From contig CALASN010000038.1 in the NCBI GenBank assembly GCA_937888735.1, positions 1-5,682 on the forward strand: a stretch of 5,682 nt of DNA, in the 5' to 3' direction. The position numbers were made by a program, and so were the translations under genes. Positions 1-5,682 of the stretch are shown piece after piece. Position 1 is the stretch's first letter; every line of letters starts with the position of its first letter. The notes under the pieces are model-generated. The model ran no database searches and was not told the origin of the DNA. It saw only the letters and a list, made by a program, of their open reading frames with translations. Origin of the DNA: UBA5499 sp002426275 (GTDB taxonomy: Bacteria > Bacillota > DTU084).

Positions 1-9
1 AGCACGTGT

Positions 10-43
10 TATCATATCAACGGTAGGTATATGATATTTTTTT
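10..43 (+). repeat. AT-rich inverted repeat followed by a T7 run; weak terminator or operator
   Basis: An 8-base perfect inverted repeat (TATCATAT at 10-17, ATATGATA at 29-36) encloses an 11-base loop and is followed directly by seven T residues (37-43). On the + strand this has the shape of an intrinsic terminator for a gene to the left of the window. However, the stem holds only one G-C pair, so it would be weak. The right arm also contains TATGAT (30-35), a good -10-like hexamer, so the repeat could instead be an operator over a promoter. The sequence alone does not decide between these. The repeat itself is certain; the function is a guess. Confidence 0.4.
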
Positions 44-92
44 GCGGAATTTAGGCTGTAATCTTTCCGCTGAGGGAAAATCCGGGAAGGAA

Positions 93-119
93 TTGCAAGC
101 TGAAGAAGCGAAGTAATAT
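93..119 (+). promoter_or_regulatory. possible sigma-A-type promoter for the his operon (weak)
   Basis: TTGCAA (93-98) and TAATAT (114-119) resemble -35 and -10 hexamers, but the spacer is 15 bases, shorter than the preferred 17. Transcription would start near 126, which would make a GTG start at 130 almost leaderless and favours the GTG at 172. An alternative -10, TATGAT at 30-35, has no recognisable -35 partner. This is a low-confidence candidate. The real promoter may lie left of the window. Confidence 0.2.
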
Positions 120-159
120 AGATGTTTATGTGTCATCGTACATATTCTTAGAAAAAAAT

Positions 160-166
160 GGGGGGG
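160..166 (+). promoter_or_regulatory. ribosome binding site deciding the hisZ start
   Basis: A run of seven G ends five bases before the GTG at 172, a workable Shine-Dalgarno position. Nothing comparable lies 5-12 bases before the upstream in-frame GTG at 130, where the sequence is AT-rich. This is the main reason for placing the hisZ start at 172. The same G-rich style appears before hisG (1443-1450) and hisD (2101-2109). Confidence 0.5.
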
Positions 167-171
167 CCGAG

Positions 172-1464
172 GTGCGACATACGATTTTGCAAACCCCGCG
201 CGGACTCGGAGATTTAGTGGGCGGCGAGATAGCTCTCATTCGCCGGTTGGAGGAGAAACTGGGGAAGCTCCTTTCCGGCTGGGGTTATCGGGAAGTACAT
301 ACTCCCACCATAGAGTTTGCCGACGTTTTGGCCAATGGCAGCGGGGGAGAACTCACCGAGGCGTTTCGCTTTGTGGACAGGCAAGGCGATTTGGTGGCGC
401 TCAGGCCGGAAGTGACAACGCCTTGCGCTAGGTTGTTCTCCTCAAGACTTTTAGCCGAGCCTCTGCCAATTCGTTTATTTTACGCTGCTAACGTTTTTCG
501 CTACGAAGAGCCGCAGGAGGGGAGAAACCGCGAGTTTCGCCAGATTGGAGTGGAGCTGGCCGGCCTGCCCGCACCGGTTGGGGATGCGGAGGTTGTGGCT
601 TTAGCTGTGAGGGCTTTTGAAGCCCTCGGCCTTGAGGACTTCCAATTTACGCTGAGTCACATCGGCATTTTAGAAGGCCTGTTGGAGGCCGCCCAGATTG
701 ATGAAGCGCAGCGTCATAAGCTGGCTCACCATCTGCGACGCGGCGATTTTGTGGCCTACAGGCGCGAGGTGTCGGCGCTGACGCAGGGAACGATAGGCGA
801 GATTTTAGAGGAAATACCCAGATTGCGCGGGGAAGCGGCTTTGGTGAAAGAGCTGGAAGAGAGGCTGGCCAAAGAGCCGGCCAGTATAGGGTTAAACGGC
901 GCCAGACGAGCGCTGTTTGAGCTTTCAGGCCTCTTTGAGCTTTTGGATCTATATGGCGTGCTGCCGTACGTGCAGGTGGATCTGGGCATGGTTAAAGATT
1001 TCACCTACTATACGGGCTTCATCATGGAAGGTTATACCGCCGATCTCGGCTACACTATCGCCAGCGGCGGCCGTTACGATCAGCTGCTGAAGAGCTTTGG
1101 CAGGCCTGCTCCTGCCACGGGCTGGGCTTTGGGCGTGGAAAGATTGCTCTTGGCCCTCAAGCGGCAGGGAAAGCTGCAAGAAGTTGAAGACGGCTGTCGG
1201 ATTTTGGTTACGCCCCAAGCGGGCACGCTGGAGCAGTGGCAACAGGCTGTGACCTTAGCCAAGCTGTTGCGTCAGGCCGGCTACCAGACTGAAATAAATC
1301 CCGTGCTGGACAGCGGCCGGGCTCTGCGCATGGCCAAAGAACGCAAGGCCAGAGTCCTTTTCGACTACAGCGAAAAACCTCGCGCAGTCTTTCTCCCCGG
1401 CGAAAAGGTCTCTGCCATCGAGGATGCGCTAAAATTTTTGCAGGGGGGAGTCAGCCGTGGTTAA
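172..1464 (+). CDS. hisZ: ATP phosphoribosyltransferase regulatory subunit HisZ
   Basis: HisZ is a catalytically inactive paralogue of histidyl-tRNA synthetase. It binds short-form HisG, is needed for its activity and takes part in histidine feedback inhibition, in the cytoplasm. The class II synthetase fold is visible: TPRGLGD near the N terminus, LRPE (residues 77-80), the motif 2 region FRYEEPQEGR (109-118) followed by REFRQIGVELAG, and the late block DFTYYTG with GGRYD and GWALGVERLL. Where true HisRS has the catalytic Arg of RGLDYYTG, this protein has Lys (about residue 275, VKDFTYYTG), which together with the adjacent hisG supports HisZ rather than HisRS. A C-terminal stretch of about 85 residues resembles a remnant of the anticodon-binding domain. 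From GTG 172 the protein has 430 residues. An in-frame GTG at 130 would add 14 residues of poor family fit and lacks a ribosome binding site. The gene overlaps hisG by 8 bases. Confidence 0.93.
   Translation: MRHTILQTPRGLGDLVGGEIALIRRLEEKLGKLLSGWGYREVHTPTIEFADVLANGSGGELTEAFRFVDRQGDLVALRPEVTTPCARLFSSRLLAEPLPIRLFYAANVFRYEEPQEGRNREFRQIGVELAGLPAPVGDAEVVALAVRAFEALGLEDFQFTLSHIGILEGLLEAAQIDEAQRHKLAHHLRRGDFVAYRREVSALTQGTIGEILEEIPRLRGEAALVKELEERLAKEPASIGLNGARRALFELSGLFELLDLYGVLPYVQVDLGMVKDFTYYTGFIMEGYTADLGYTIASGGRYDQLLKSFGRPAPATGWALGVERLLLALKRQGKLQEVEDGCRILVTPQAGTLEQWQQAVTLAKLLRQAGYQTEINPVLDSGRALRMAKERKARVLFDYSEKPRAVFLPGEKVSAIEDALKFLQGGVSRG
609..627 (+). repeat. inverted repeat inside hisZ (8-bp stem, 3-base loop)
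   Basis: GAGGGCTT (609-616) and AAGCCCTC (620-627) are perfect reverse complements separated by only three bases, giving a compact, fairly G-C-rich hairpin in the hisZ message. No T run follows, so termination is unlikely. The codons spell Arg-Ala-Phe-Glu-Ala-Leu in a helix that is not strongly conserved. The role, if any, is unknown. Confidence 0.4.
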
Positions 1465-2146
1465 GGACTGTTTGACAGTTGCCATCCCTAAGGGACGGCT
1501 ATTTCCGCCCCTGACGGCTCTTTTTCAGAAGGCCGGAGTGCTGGCCGAACCGCTGGAGGAAAAGTCGCGAAAGCTGATTTTGGAGAACGAAAGCTCAGAT
1601 CTGCGGTTCATCCTTGCCAAGCCGGTTGATGTGCCCACCTACGTGGAATATGGCTCTGCCGATCTCGGCATCGTGGGCAAGGATGTTTTGGTAGAGGCGG
1701 GAAGTGACATCTGCGAACTTTTGGATTTAGGTTTGGGCTTTTGCAGGATGATCGTGGCAGTGCCCAAGGACGGTCCCATCAAGCAATTGCGGCAGTTGGG
1801 CTTTGATAGCAGGGTGGCTACCAAATATCCTAATTTGGCCCAGGAGTTTTTCAACCGTCAGGGGCTGAAAGTTGAAGTGATTAAACTCAATGGTTCCATA
1901 GAATTGGGGCCCATCGTTGGCCTGGCGGATGCCATCGTGGATATCACTTCCTCCGGCCAGACGCTGGCGGAAAACGGTCTGGTTCCCATCGCCACTTTGG
2001 GCGCGGCCACGGCAAGGCTGATTGCCAATCCCATCAGCTATAAGATGCATTTCTCAAGAATAATTGAGGTTGTGCGGCGGTTGGAACCCATTGTGTTGAA
2101 GGGGGAAGAGCGTGATGATCCGGATCTTGCAGACTTGGGAAGATGA
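1457..2146 (+). CDS. hisG: ATP phosphoribosyltransferase catalytic subunit, short form (HisG_S)
   Basis: HisG catalyses the first step of histidine biosynthesis, ATP + PRPP to N1-(5-phosphoribosyl)-ATP + PPi. At 229 residues it is the short form, which lacks the C-terminal ACT-like regulatory domain of about 290-300-residue HisG and so depends on HisZ, encoded immediately upstream. Visible motifs are the N-terminal VAIPKGRLF (residues 8-16), the YGSADLGIVGKDVL block of the periplasmic-binding-protein-like fold, RVATKYPNLA, and the PRPP-binding loop DITSSGQTL (162-170). The start is GTG, with GGGGGGAG at 1443-1450 six bases upstream. It begins inside the end of hisZ and ends 35 bases into hisD, so translation of the three is probably coupled. 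The acidic tail (GEERDDPDLADLGR) lies mostly in the overlap with hisD and is probably not functionally important. Confidence 0.96.
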   Translation: MVKDCLTVAIPKGRLFPPLTALFQKAGVLAEPLEEKSRKLILENESSDLRFILAKPVDVPTYVEYGSADLGIVGKDVLVEAGSDICELLDLGLGFCRMIVAVPKDGPIKQLRQLGFDSRVATKYPNLAQEFFNRQGLKVEVIKLNGSIELGPIVGLADAIVDITSSGQTLAENGLVPIATLGAATARLIANPISYKMHFSRIIEVVRRLEPIVLKGEERDDPDLADLGR

Positions 2147-3476
2147 GCCAGAGTTGATTCGCGCGGAGCTCACAAGGCCGCCTGTGGGGACTGCGAAAGT
2201 AGGGAAAGGAGCCAGCGCCAAGACCGTTGAAGTCTTTGGCGAAGACTTAGCTCCCGCTTCCGCCGTGGCTAGAATTCTCTCTGATGTGGAAAGAGAAGGA
2301 GCCGCTGCCGTTGTGCGCTATACAAAAGCCCTCGACGGCGTGGAGCTGGCCCCTGAAGAGCTCACAGGACAGCTCCCTGAGCTTGAGCTACTGAAAGCTC
2401 AGGTAAAGCCGGAAGCTTTTGCGGCCATCGCCCAAGCCAGGGATAACATAGCTTCATTCCACCGCAGACAGCTGCCAAATTCTTGGTTCGAGACTAAAAA
2501 GGACGGTTCCTTTTTGGGGATGCGCTATACGCCGCTGGGGAGCGTCGGCGCTTACGTGCCCGGCGGCAGCGCGCCGCTGGTTTCCTCAGTGTTGATGACC
2601 GTGGTCCCCGCCCAAGTGGCCGGGGTAGAGCGCATTGTGGTGGCAACTCCTCCTGGAAAAGGTGGAGAGGTGGATCCGCATCTACTTCTGGCGGCAAAAC
2701 TGGCTGGCGCCACAGAGATCCTGCGGGCAGGCGGCGCCCAAGGGATTGCGGCTCTTGCTTATGGTATCTGCGGGCTGGAACCTGTGGATAAAATCGTAGG
2801 CCCAGGCAATCTGTTCGTTACCTTGGCCAAAAAACAGGTGCTGGGCAGGGTGGGCATAGACATGCTGGCCGGCCCCAGCGAGGTGATGGTGATTGCGGAC
2901 CAGACAGCCAAAGCAGGCTGGGTGGCGGCAGATCTGCTTTCCCAGGCCGAGCACGGCGCGGATTCGGCGGCCATTTTGGTCACAACGTCTAGGAGCCTGG
3001 CGGAAAAAGTTCTTCGGGAACTTGAGGTTCAATGCAAACAGCTCGCTCGGAGTGCCATTGCGGCCGAATCCCTTGCCAGATCCGGCAGAATCGTGGTTTG
3101 CCGCGATCTGGACGAGGCAGCGGAGCTGGCCAATTTGGTGGCTCCAGAGCATTTAGAGCTTGCCGTGGATTCTCCCCAGAGGCTTTTGGGCAAGATCAAG
3201 CACGCAGGTGCTATCTTTTTGGGAGCTCATTCTCCCGAGCCTGTGGGCGATTATTTTGCCGGCCCTAATCATGTGCTGCCCACCAATGGCACGGCCAGGT
3301 TCTCTTCACCGTTGGGGGTGGAAGATTACCTGCGCCGTTCCAGCATCATCAGCTACTCTGCTGAAGCCCTCGCTCGGGACAGCGCCCAAATTGAAGAATT
3401 AGCTTCTCTTGAAGGGCTCACAGCCCACCGGGCCGCCGTGGCCATCCGAAAGGAGCGGGAAGATGACCAAAATTGA
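2112..3476 (+). CDS. hisD: histidinol dehydrogenase HisD
   Basis: HisD is a zinc- and NAD-dependent cytoplasmic enzyme that oxidises L-histidinol to L-histidine through histidinaldehyde, the last two steps of the pathway. All key residues are visible: the zinc ligands Gln278 and His281 (SQAEHGAD), Asp380 (VGDYFAGPNH) and His439 (LTAHR), and the catalytic pair Glu346-His347 (APEHLEL). They correspond to E. coli Gln259, His262, Asp360, His419, Glu326 and His327 with a nearly constant offset of 19-20. The family signature VDKIVGPGNLFV through DMLAGPSEVMVIAD is intact. The 454-residue length is about 20 above the usual, and the excess lies before the catalytic core, probably in the Lys/Ala-rich stretch at residues 22-45. 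GTG 2112 is followed directly by ATG 2115 and either may be the start; GGGGGAAGAG (2101-2110) serves both. The gene overlaps hisG by 35 bases and hisB by 14. Confidence 0.97.
   Translation: MMIRILQTWEDEPELIRAELTRPPVGTAKVGKGASAKTVEVFGEDLAPASAVARILSDVEREGAAAVVRYTKALDGVELAPEELTGQLPELELLKAQVKPEAFAAIAQARDNIASFHRRQLPNSWFETKKDGSFLGMRYTPLGSVGAYVPGGSAPLVSSVLMTVVPAQVAGVERIVVATPPGKGGEVDPHLLLAAKLAGATEILRAGGAQGIAALAYGICGLEPVDKIVGPGNLFVTLAKKQVLGRVGIDMLAGPSEVMVIADQTAKAGWVAADLLSQAEHGADSAAILVTTSRSLAEKVLRELEVQCKQLARSAIAAESLARSGRIVVCRDLDEAAELANLVAPEHLELAVDSPQRLLGKIKHAGAIFLGAHSPEPVGDYFAGPNHVLPTNGTARFSSPLGVEDYLRRSSIISYSAEALARDSAQIEELASLEGLTAHRAAVAIRKEREDDQN
2376..2403 (+). repeat. inverted repeat inside hisD (9-bp stem, 10-base loop)
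   Basis: CCTGAGCTT (2376-2384) and AAGCTCAGG (2395-2403) are perfect reverse complements around a 10-base loop. The repeat lies inside the hisD reading frame and no T run follows, so it is not an intrinsic terminator. It could fold in the mRNA. No function is known, and a chance origin is possible. Confidence 0.4.
3451..3455 (+). promoter_or_regulatory. ribosome binding site deciding the hisB start
   Basis: AGGAG lies seven bases before the ATG at 3463. An earlier in-frame ATG at 3409 would add 18 residues translated out of frame from the hisD 3' end, and would make HisB longer than the family standard. The site therefore fixes the start at 3463. Confidence 0.8.
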
Positions 3477-4053
3477 ACGGGAAACGGCAGAGACCAAAAT
3501 CGCGCTGAGCTTCAGCGCCCGCGGCGCGGGAAAAGCTCAGATCCAAACTGGCGTCGGTTTTTTTGATCACATGCTCACCCTCTTTGCCAGACACGGCCGC
3601 TTTGACCTGACAGTCGAAGCCGTAGGAGATCTGCAGGTTGACGGCCATCATTTGGTTGAAGATGTGGGAATCTGTCTGGGGAAGGCGCTGGCGCAAAATC
3701 TGGGCGGAAAGAAAAACATCAGGCGATACGGCCAGAGCATCCTGCCCATGGACGAATGTTTGGTGCTGGCGGCGGTTGATCTGAGCGGCCGCAGCTATTT
3801 AGGCTACCATTTTCCTTCCCTTTCCGGCGCCTCCGCGGCCATGGGAGAGGGAGGCTTTGTGCCTGAACTGGCCCAAGAATTTTGGCGCGCTGTGGTCGCC
3901 AACGGCGGATTCAATCTGCACCTGCGGGAGCTTGTGGGAGGAAATACCCATCACTTGCTGGAGGCAGGCTTTAAGGCTGCCTCCAGGGCGATCAGAATGG
4001 CGGTGGAAGAGCTTCCCGGCGAAGGCATACCTTCCACTAAAGGCATATTGTAG
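3463..4053 (+). CDS. hisB: imidazoleglycerol-phosphate dehydratase HisB (monofunctional)
   Basis: HisB dehydrates imidazole glycerol phosphate to imidazole acetol phosphate, using manganese ions in a large symmetric oligomer in the cytoplasm. The 196 residues match the usual length of the monofunctional enzyme. There is no N-terminal histidinol-phosphatase domain as in E. coli HisB, so that activity must come from another gene. The metal-binding motifs of both halves of the duplicated fold are present: GVGFFDHML (residues 30-38), DGHHLVED (60-67), PMDE in the middle, and NTHHLLEAGFKA (161-172). The start ATG overlaps the hisD end by 14 bases and has AGGAG at the correct distance, which suggests coupling to hisD translation. 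The stop TAG is 14 bases before the next gene, with no terminator between. Confidence 0.97.
   Translation: MTKIERETAETKIALSFSARGAGKAQIQTGVGFFDHMLTLFARHGRFDLTVEAVGDLQVDGHHLVEDVGICLGKALAQNLGGKKNIRRYGQSILPMDECLVLAAVDLSGRSYLGYHFPSLSGASAAMGEGGFVPELAQEFWRAVVANGGFNLHLRELVGGNTHHLLEAGFKAASRAIRMAVEELPGEGIPSTKGIL
3958..3986 (+). repeat. strong inverted repeat near the 3' end of hisB (10-bp stem, 9-base loop)
   Basis: CTGGAGGCAG (3958-3967) and CTGCCTCCAG (3977-3986) are perfect reverse complements, the longest inverted repeat I noticed in the window, with seven G-C pairs. It lies about 65 bases before the hisB stop, over codons for the conserved LEAGFKAASR segment. No T run follows, so it is not a standard terminator. 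It could form an mRNA hairpin just upstream of the flavoprotein gene, but part of the pattern may simply reflect the Glu-Ala and Ala-Ser codons it overlies. Confidence 0.45.
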
Positions 4054-4060
4054 AGGGGAG
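4053..4060 (+). promoter_or_regulatory. ribosome binding site deciding the flavoprotein start
   Basis: GAGGGGAG overlaps the last base of the hisB stop codon. Two in-frame ATGs follow, at 4062 and 4068. Only one base separates the site from 4062, too close for initiation, while seven bases separate it from 4068. The start is therefore placed at 4068. Confidence 0.7.
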
Positions 4061-4067
4061 AATGATT

Positions 4068-5682
4068 ATGCGGCAAGTGGTTCATCAAGCTGATCTCTGC
4101 GTGGTGGGCGGAGGATTGGCAGGCATGGCGGCTGCCATCGCCGCAGCCCGCAGGGGCGCGAAAGTCGTTTTGATGCACGAGCGGCCGGTTTTGGGAGGCA
4201 ACGCTTCTTCTGAGATCAGGATGTGGATTTGCGGCGCCCACGGAGAGAACAATCGGGAAACTGGGATCGTAGAGGAAATCGAGCTGGAAAATCTCTATCG
4301 CAATCCCGCGCCCAGCTATGCAATTTGGGATGCCGTGCTCTATGAAAAGGTGAGGTACCAAGAAAATCTCACTTTACTTTTGAACTGCAGCTGCTGTGAG
4401 CTGCAAATGGCTGGCGACAGCATCAAAGCTGTGAAAGGCTGGCAGCTCACCACCCAGACCTGGCACACTGTGGAAGCCAAGCTCTTCGCCGATTGTTCCG
4501 GGGACAGCGTTTTGGCGCCCCTCTCCGGCGCCGAATTCCGGATGGGCAGGGAAGCTGCCGGGGAATTCGCTGAAGATATCCAGCCCCCGGAAGCTGATCA
4601 GAAGACCATGGGCATGAGTTGCCTCATTCAGGCGCGGCAGACTTCCTCTCCCCAGAAGTTTATTCCGCCTGCTTGGGCTTATCGTTATGCCAGCGAGGAC
4701 GATTTTCCTCACCGCGGCCATGACATTCATGATTCGAACTTCTGGTGGATCGAGCTGGGCGGAGAGCAGGATTCCATAGGCGATACCGAAGAGATCCGCG
4801 ACGAGCTTTTGAAAATCGCTTACGGCGTCTGGGATCACATTAAAAATCAGGGCGATCATGGCGCTGAGAACTGGATCTTAGACTGGGTGGGCTTCCTGCC
4901 CGGCAAACGGGAAAGCAGGAGGTATGTGGGGGATCACATCCTGACGCAAAACGATGTGCGCGCGGGCGGACGTTTTGCAGATCTGGTCGCCTACGGCGGC
5001 TGGACCATGGATGATCACAATCCCGCCGGCTTCGCTTATCCGGGAGAGCCTACGATTTTTCACCCAGCCCCGTCTCCTTTTGGCATTCCTTACAGCTGCC
5101 TATATTCTAAAAACATCGCTAACTTGTTCTTTGCCGGGAGAAATATCAGCGTCACCCATGCGGCATTGAGCGCCACGCGGGTGATGGCCACCTGCGCCAC
5201 GTTGGGGCAGGCTGTGGGCACGGCCGCGGCTCTGGCGATTGCGGATTCTCTCTCCCCGCGGGAAGTATCTGCGCGGAAAATCTCAGAGCTGAAGCAGGCG
5301 TTGATGGAAGACGACTGCTACCTGCCTTGGAACAGGCGCGCAGTTCCGCCTTTAACCCTCTCTGCGGGACTCAAAGCCAGCGAAGGCGATCCCGAGCCTT
5401 TGCGCAATGGTCTGGATCGGCCGACGGATGGCGCAGACAACGGCTGGAGCGGCAAGCTGGGAAGCTGGGTGGAATATGCGTTCCAGAGGCCGGAGCGGAT
5501 CTGCCAGCTGCGTTTCGTTTTCGACAGCGAGCTCAATCGCCAAGGCAAGAATATGCCTTGCAGCTTTCCTTTGGGGGGGGAGCCCCGCCGCGTGCCTGAA
5601 ACGCTGGTTCGCGCTTTCCGCATTGAGACGCGGGGCGAAGACGGCAGCTGGCGGGTGGTCCGAAGAGTGGAAAACAATTATC
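4068..5682 (+). CDS. FAD-dependent oxidoreductase, FAD_oxidored (PF12831-like) family, with C-terminal discoidin-like region; 3' end outside window
   Basis: This is a flavoprotein of unknown substrate, with 538 codons visible and no stop before the edge. The N terminus is a dinucleotide-binding Rossmann unit: VVGGGLAG (residues 12-19), with Glu38 at the end of the second strand as expected for the FAD ribose. Next come LGGNASSEIRMW (42-53), a FADCSGDS strand, GKRESRR (279-285) followed by GDHILTQNDV, and VAYGGW. A second FAD-contacting block, NLFFAGRN (352-359), continues through THAALSATRVM and GQAVGTAAALA. These together are typical of FAD_oxidored proteins. From about residue 426 a second region begins (NGLDRP, then GWSG, SWVEYAF, LRFVFDSELN), which looks like a discoidin/F5-8C galactose-binding-like fold. 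No signal peptide is visible because the Rossmann strand starts near residue 9, so the protein is probably cytoplasmic. It follows hisB by 14 bases and is likely co-transcribed, but no known histidine step needs it. Family call firm; function unknown. Confidence 0.85.
   Translation, partial: MRQVVHQADLCVVGGGLAGMAAAIAAARRGAKVVLMHERPVLGGNASSEIRMWICGAHGENNRETGIVEEIELENLYRNPAPSYAIWDAVLYEKVRYQENLTLLLNCSCCELQMAGDSIKAVKGWQLTTQTWHTVEAKLFADCSGDSVLAPLSGAEFRMGREAAGEFAEDIQPPEADQKTMGMSCLIQARQTSSPQKFIPPAWAYRYASEDDFPHRGHDIHDSNFWWIELGGEQDSIGDTEEIRDELLKIAYGVWDHIKNQGDHGAENWILDWVGFLPGKRESRRYVGDHILTQNDVRAGGRFADLVAYGGWTMDDHNPAGFAYPGEPTIFHPAPSPFGIPYSCLYSKNIANLFFAGRNISVTHAALSATRVMATCATLGQAVGTAAALAIADSLSPREVSARKISELKQALMEDDCYLPWNRRAVPPLTLSAGLKASEGDPEPLRNGLDRPTDGADNGWSGKLGSWVEYAFQRPERICQLRFVFDSELNRQGKNMPCSFPLGGEPRRVPETLVRAFRIETRGEDGSWRVVRRVENNY
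4386..4405 (+). repeat. short inverted repeat in the flavoprotein gene (7-bp stem, 6-base loop)
   Basis: TGCAGCT (4386-4392) and AGCTGCA (4399-4405) are reverse complements. They lie over codons for a Cys-Ser-Cys-Cys cluster (residues 107-110). Repeats of this length occur by chance in a sequence of this size, so little weight should be put on it. Confidence 0.25.

Noticed and set aside
122..151. Nine-codon open frame (MFMCHRTYS) upstream of hisZ as a possible leader peptide
   Set aside because: It has only one His codon, no ribosome binding site and no attenuator hairpins after it, so it does not resemble a histidine leader peptide.
172..1464. Histidyl-tRNA synthetase (hisS) instead of hisZ
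   Set aside because: The catalytic Arg of the RGLDYYTG motif is replaced by Lys in a VKDFTYYTG context, and the gene overlaps a short-form hisG, which requires HisZ.
2682..3152. 156-codon open frame on the minus strand opposite hisD
   Set aside because: It lies wholly within the firmly identified hisD, has no recognisable motif, and looks like a shadow frame of G+C-rich coding sequence.
3409..3462. Longer hisB start at ATG 3409
   Set aside because: The extra 18 residues read hisD codons out of frame, exceed the family length, and AGGAG sits correctly for ATG 3463.
4054..4067. Terminator or separate promoter between hisB and the flavoprotein gene
   Set aside because: The gap is only 14 bases and is mostly ribosome binding site, with no room for a hairpin with a T run or for promoter hexamers.
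4374..4859. 161-codon open frame on the minus strand opposite the flavoprotein gene
   Set aside because: The + strand frame has clear FAD_oxidored family motifs throughout. The minus frame has none, so it is an antisense shadow.
5318..5677. 119-codon minus-strand frame and a 90-codon + strand frame (5327-5599) near the right edge
   Set aside because: Both overlap the discoidin-like part of the flavoprotein, whose frame continues unbroken with family-like sequence. Their Arg/Ser/Pro-rich composition is typical of out-of-frame reading.

Overview
The window is the front part of a histidine biosynthesis operon on the + strand, followed by the 5' part of a flavoprotein gene that runs off the right edge. 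The organism is a bacterium. Four signs point tentatively to a Bacillota (clostridial-type) genome of moderate G+C: the order hisZ-hisG-hisD-hisB, the short-form HisG paired with HisZ, the G-rich Shine-Dalgarno sequences before every gene, and the frequent GTG starts. This is inference from gene order and style, not a taxonomic proof.

Layout. Bases 1-171 are AT-rich leader DNA with an inverted repeat followed by a T7 run and only weak promoter candidates. No histidine T-box motif and no His-rich leader peptide is visible. Then come hisZ (172-1464, possibly from 130), hisG (1457-2146), hisD (2112-3476) and hisB (3463-4053), all tightly overlapping (8, 35 and 14 bases shared). After a 14-base gap an FAD-dependent oxidoreductase of the FAD_oxidored (PF12831-like) type begins at 4068 and stays open to the end of the window (538 codons visible). 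No convincing gene lies on the minus strand, and there is no RNA gene, CRISPR array or insertion sequence.

How the genes work together. HisG with HisZ forms the hetero-octameric ATP phosphoribosyltransferase that commits PRPP and ATP to histidine synthesis. HisB dehydrates imidazoleglycerol phosphate in the middle of the pathway, and HisD performs the last two oxidations, from histidinol to histidine. The remaining his genes (hisC, H, A, F, I/E) are not in the window. At the place where hisH would usually follow hisB there is instead the flavoprotein, whose substrate is unknown. Its close spacing suggests co-transcription with the his genes.

I did not find a clearly new biological system. 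The most interesting point is the flavoenzyme with a C-terminal discoidin-like domain attached to a his operon. Next are the strong hairpin-forming inverted repeats inside hisZ, hisD and, most notably, near the 3' end of hisB.
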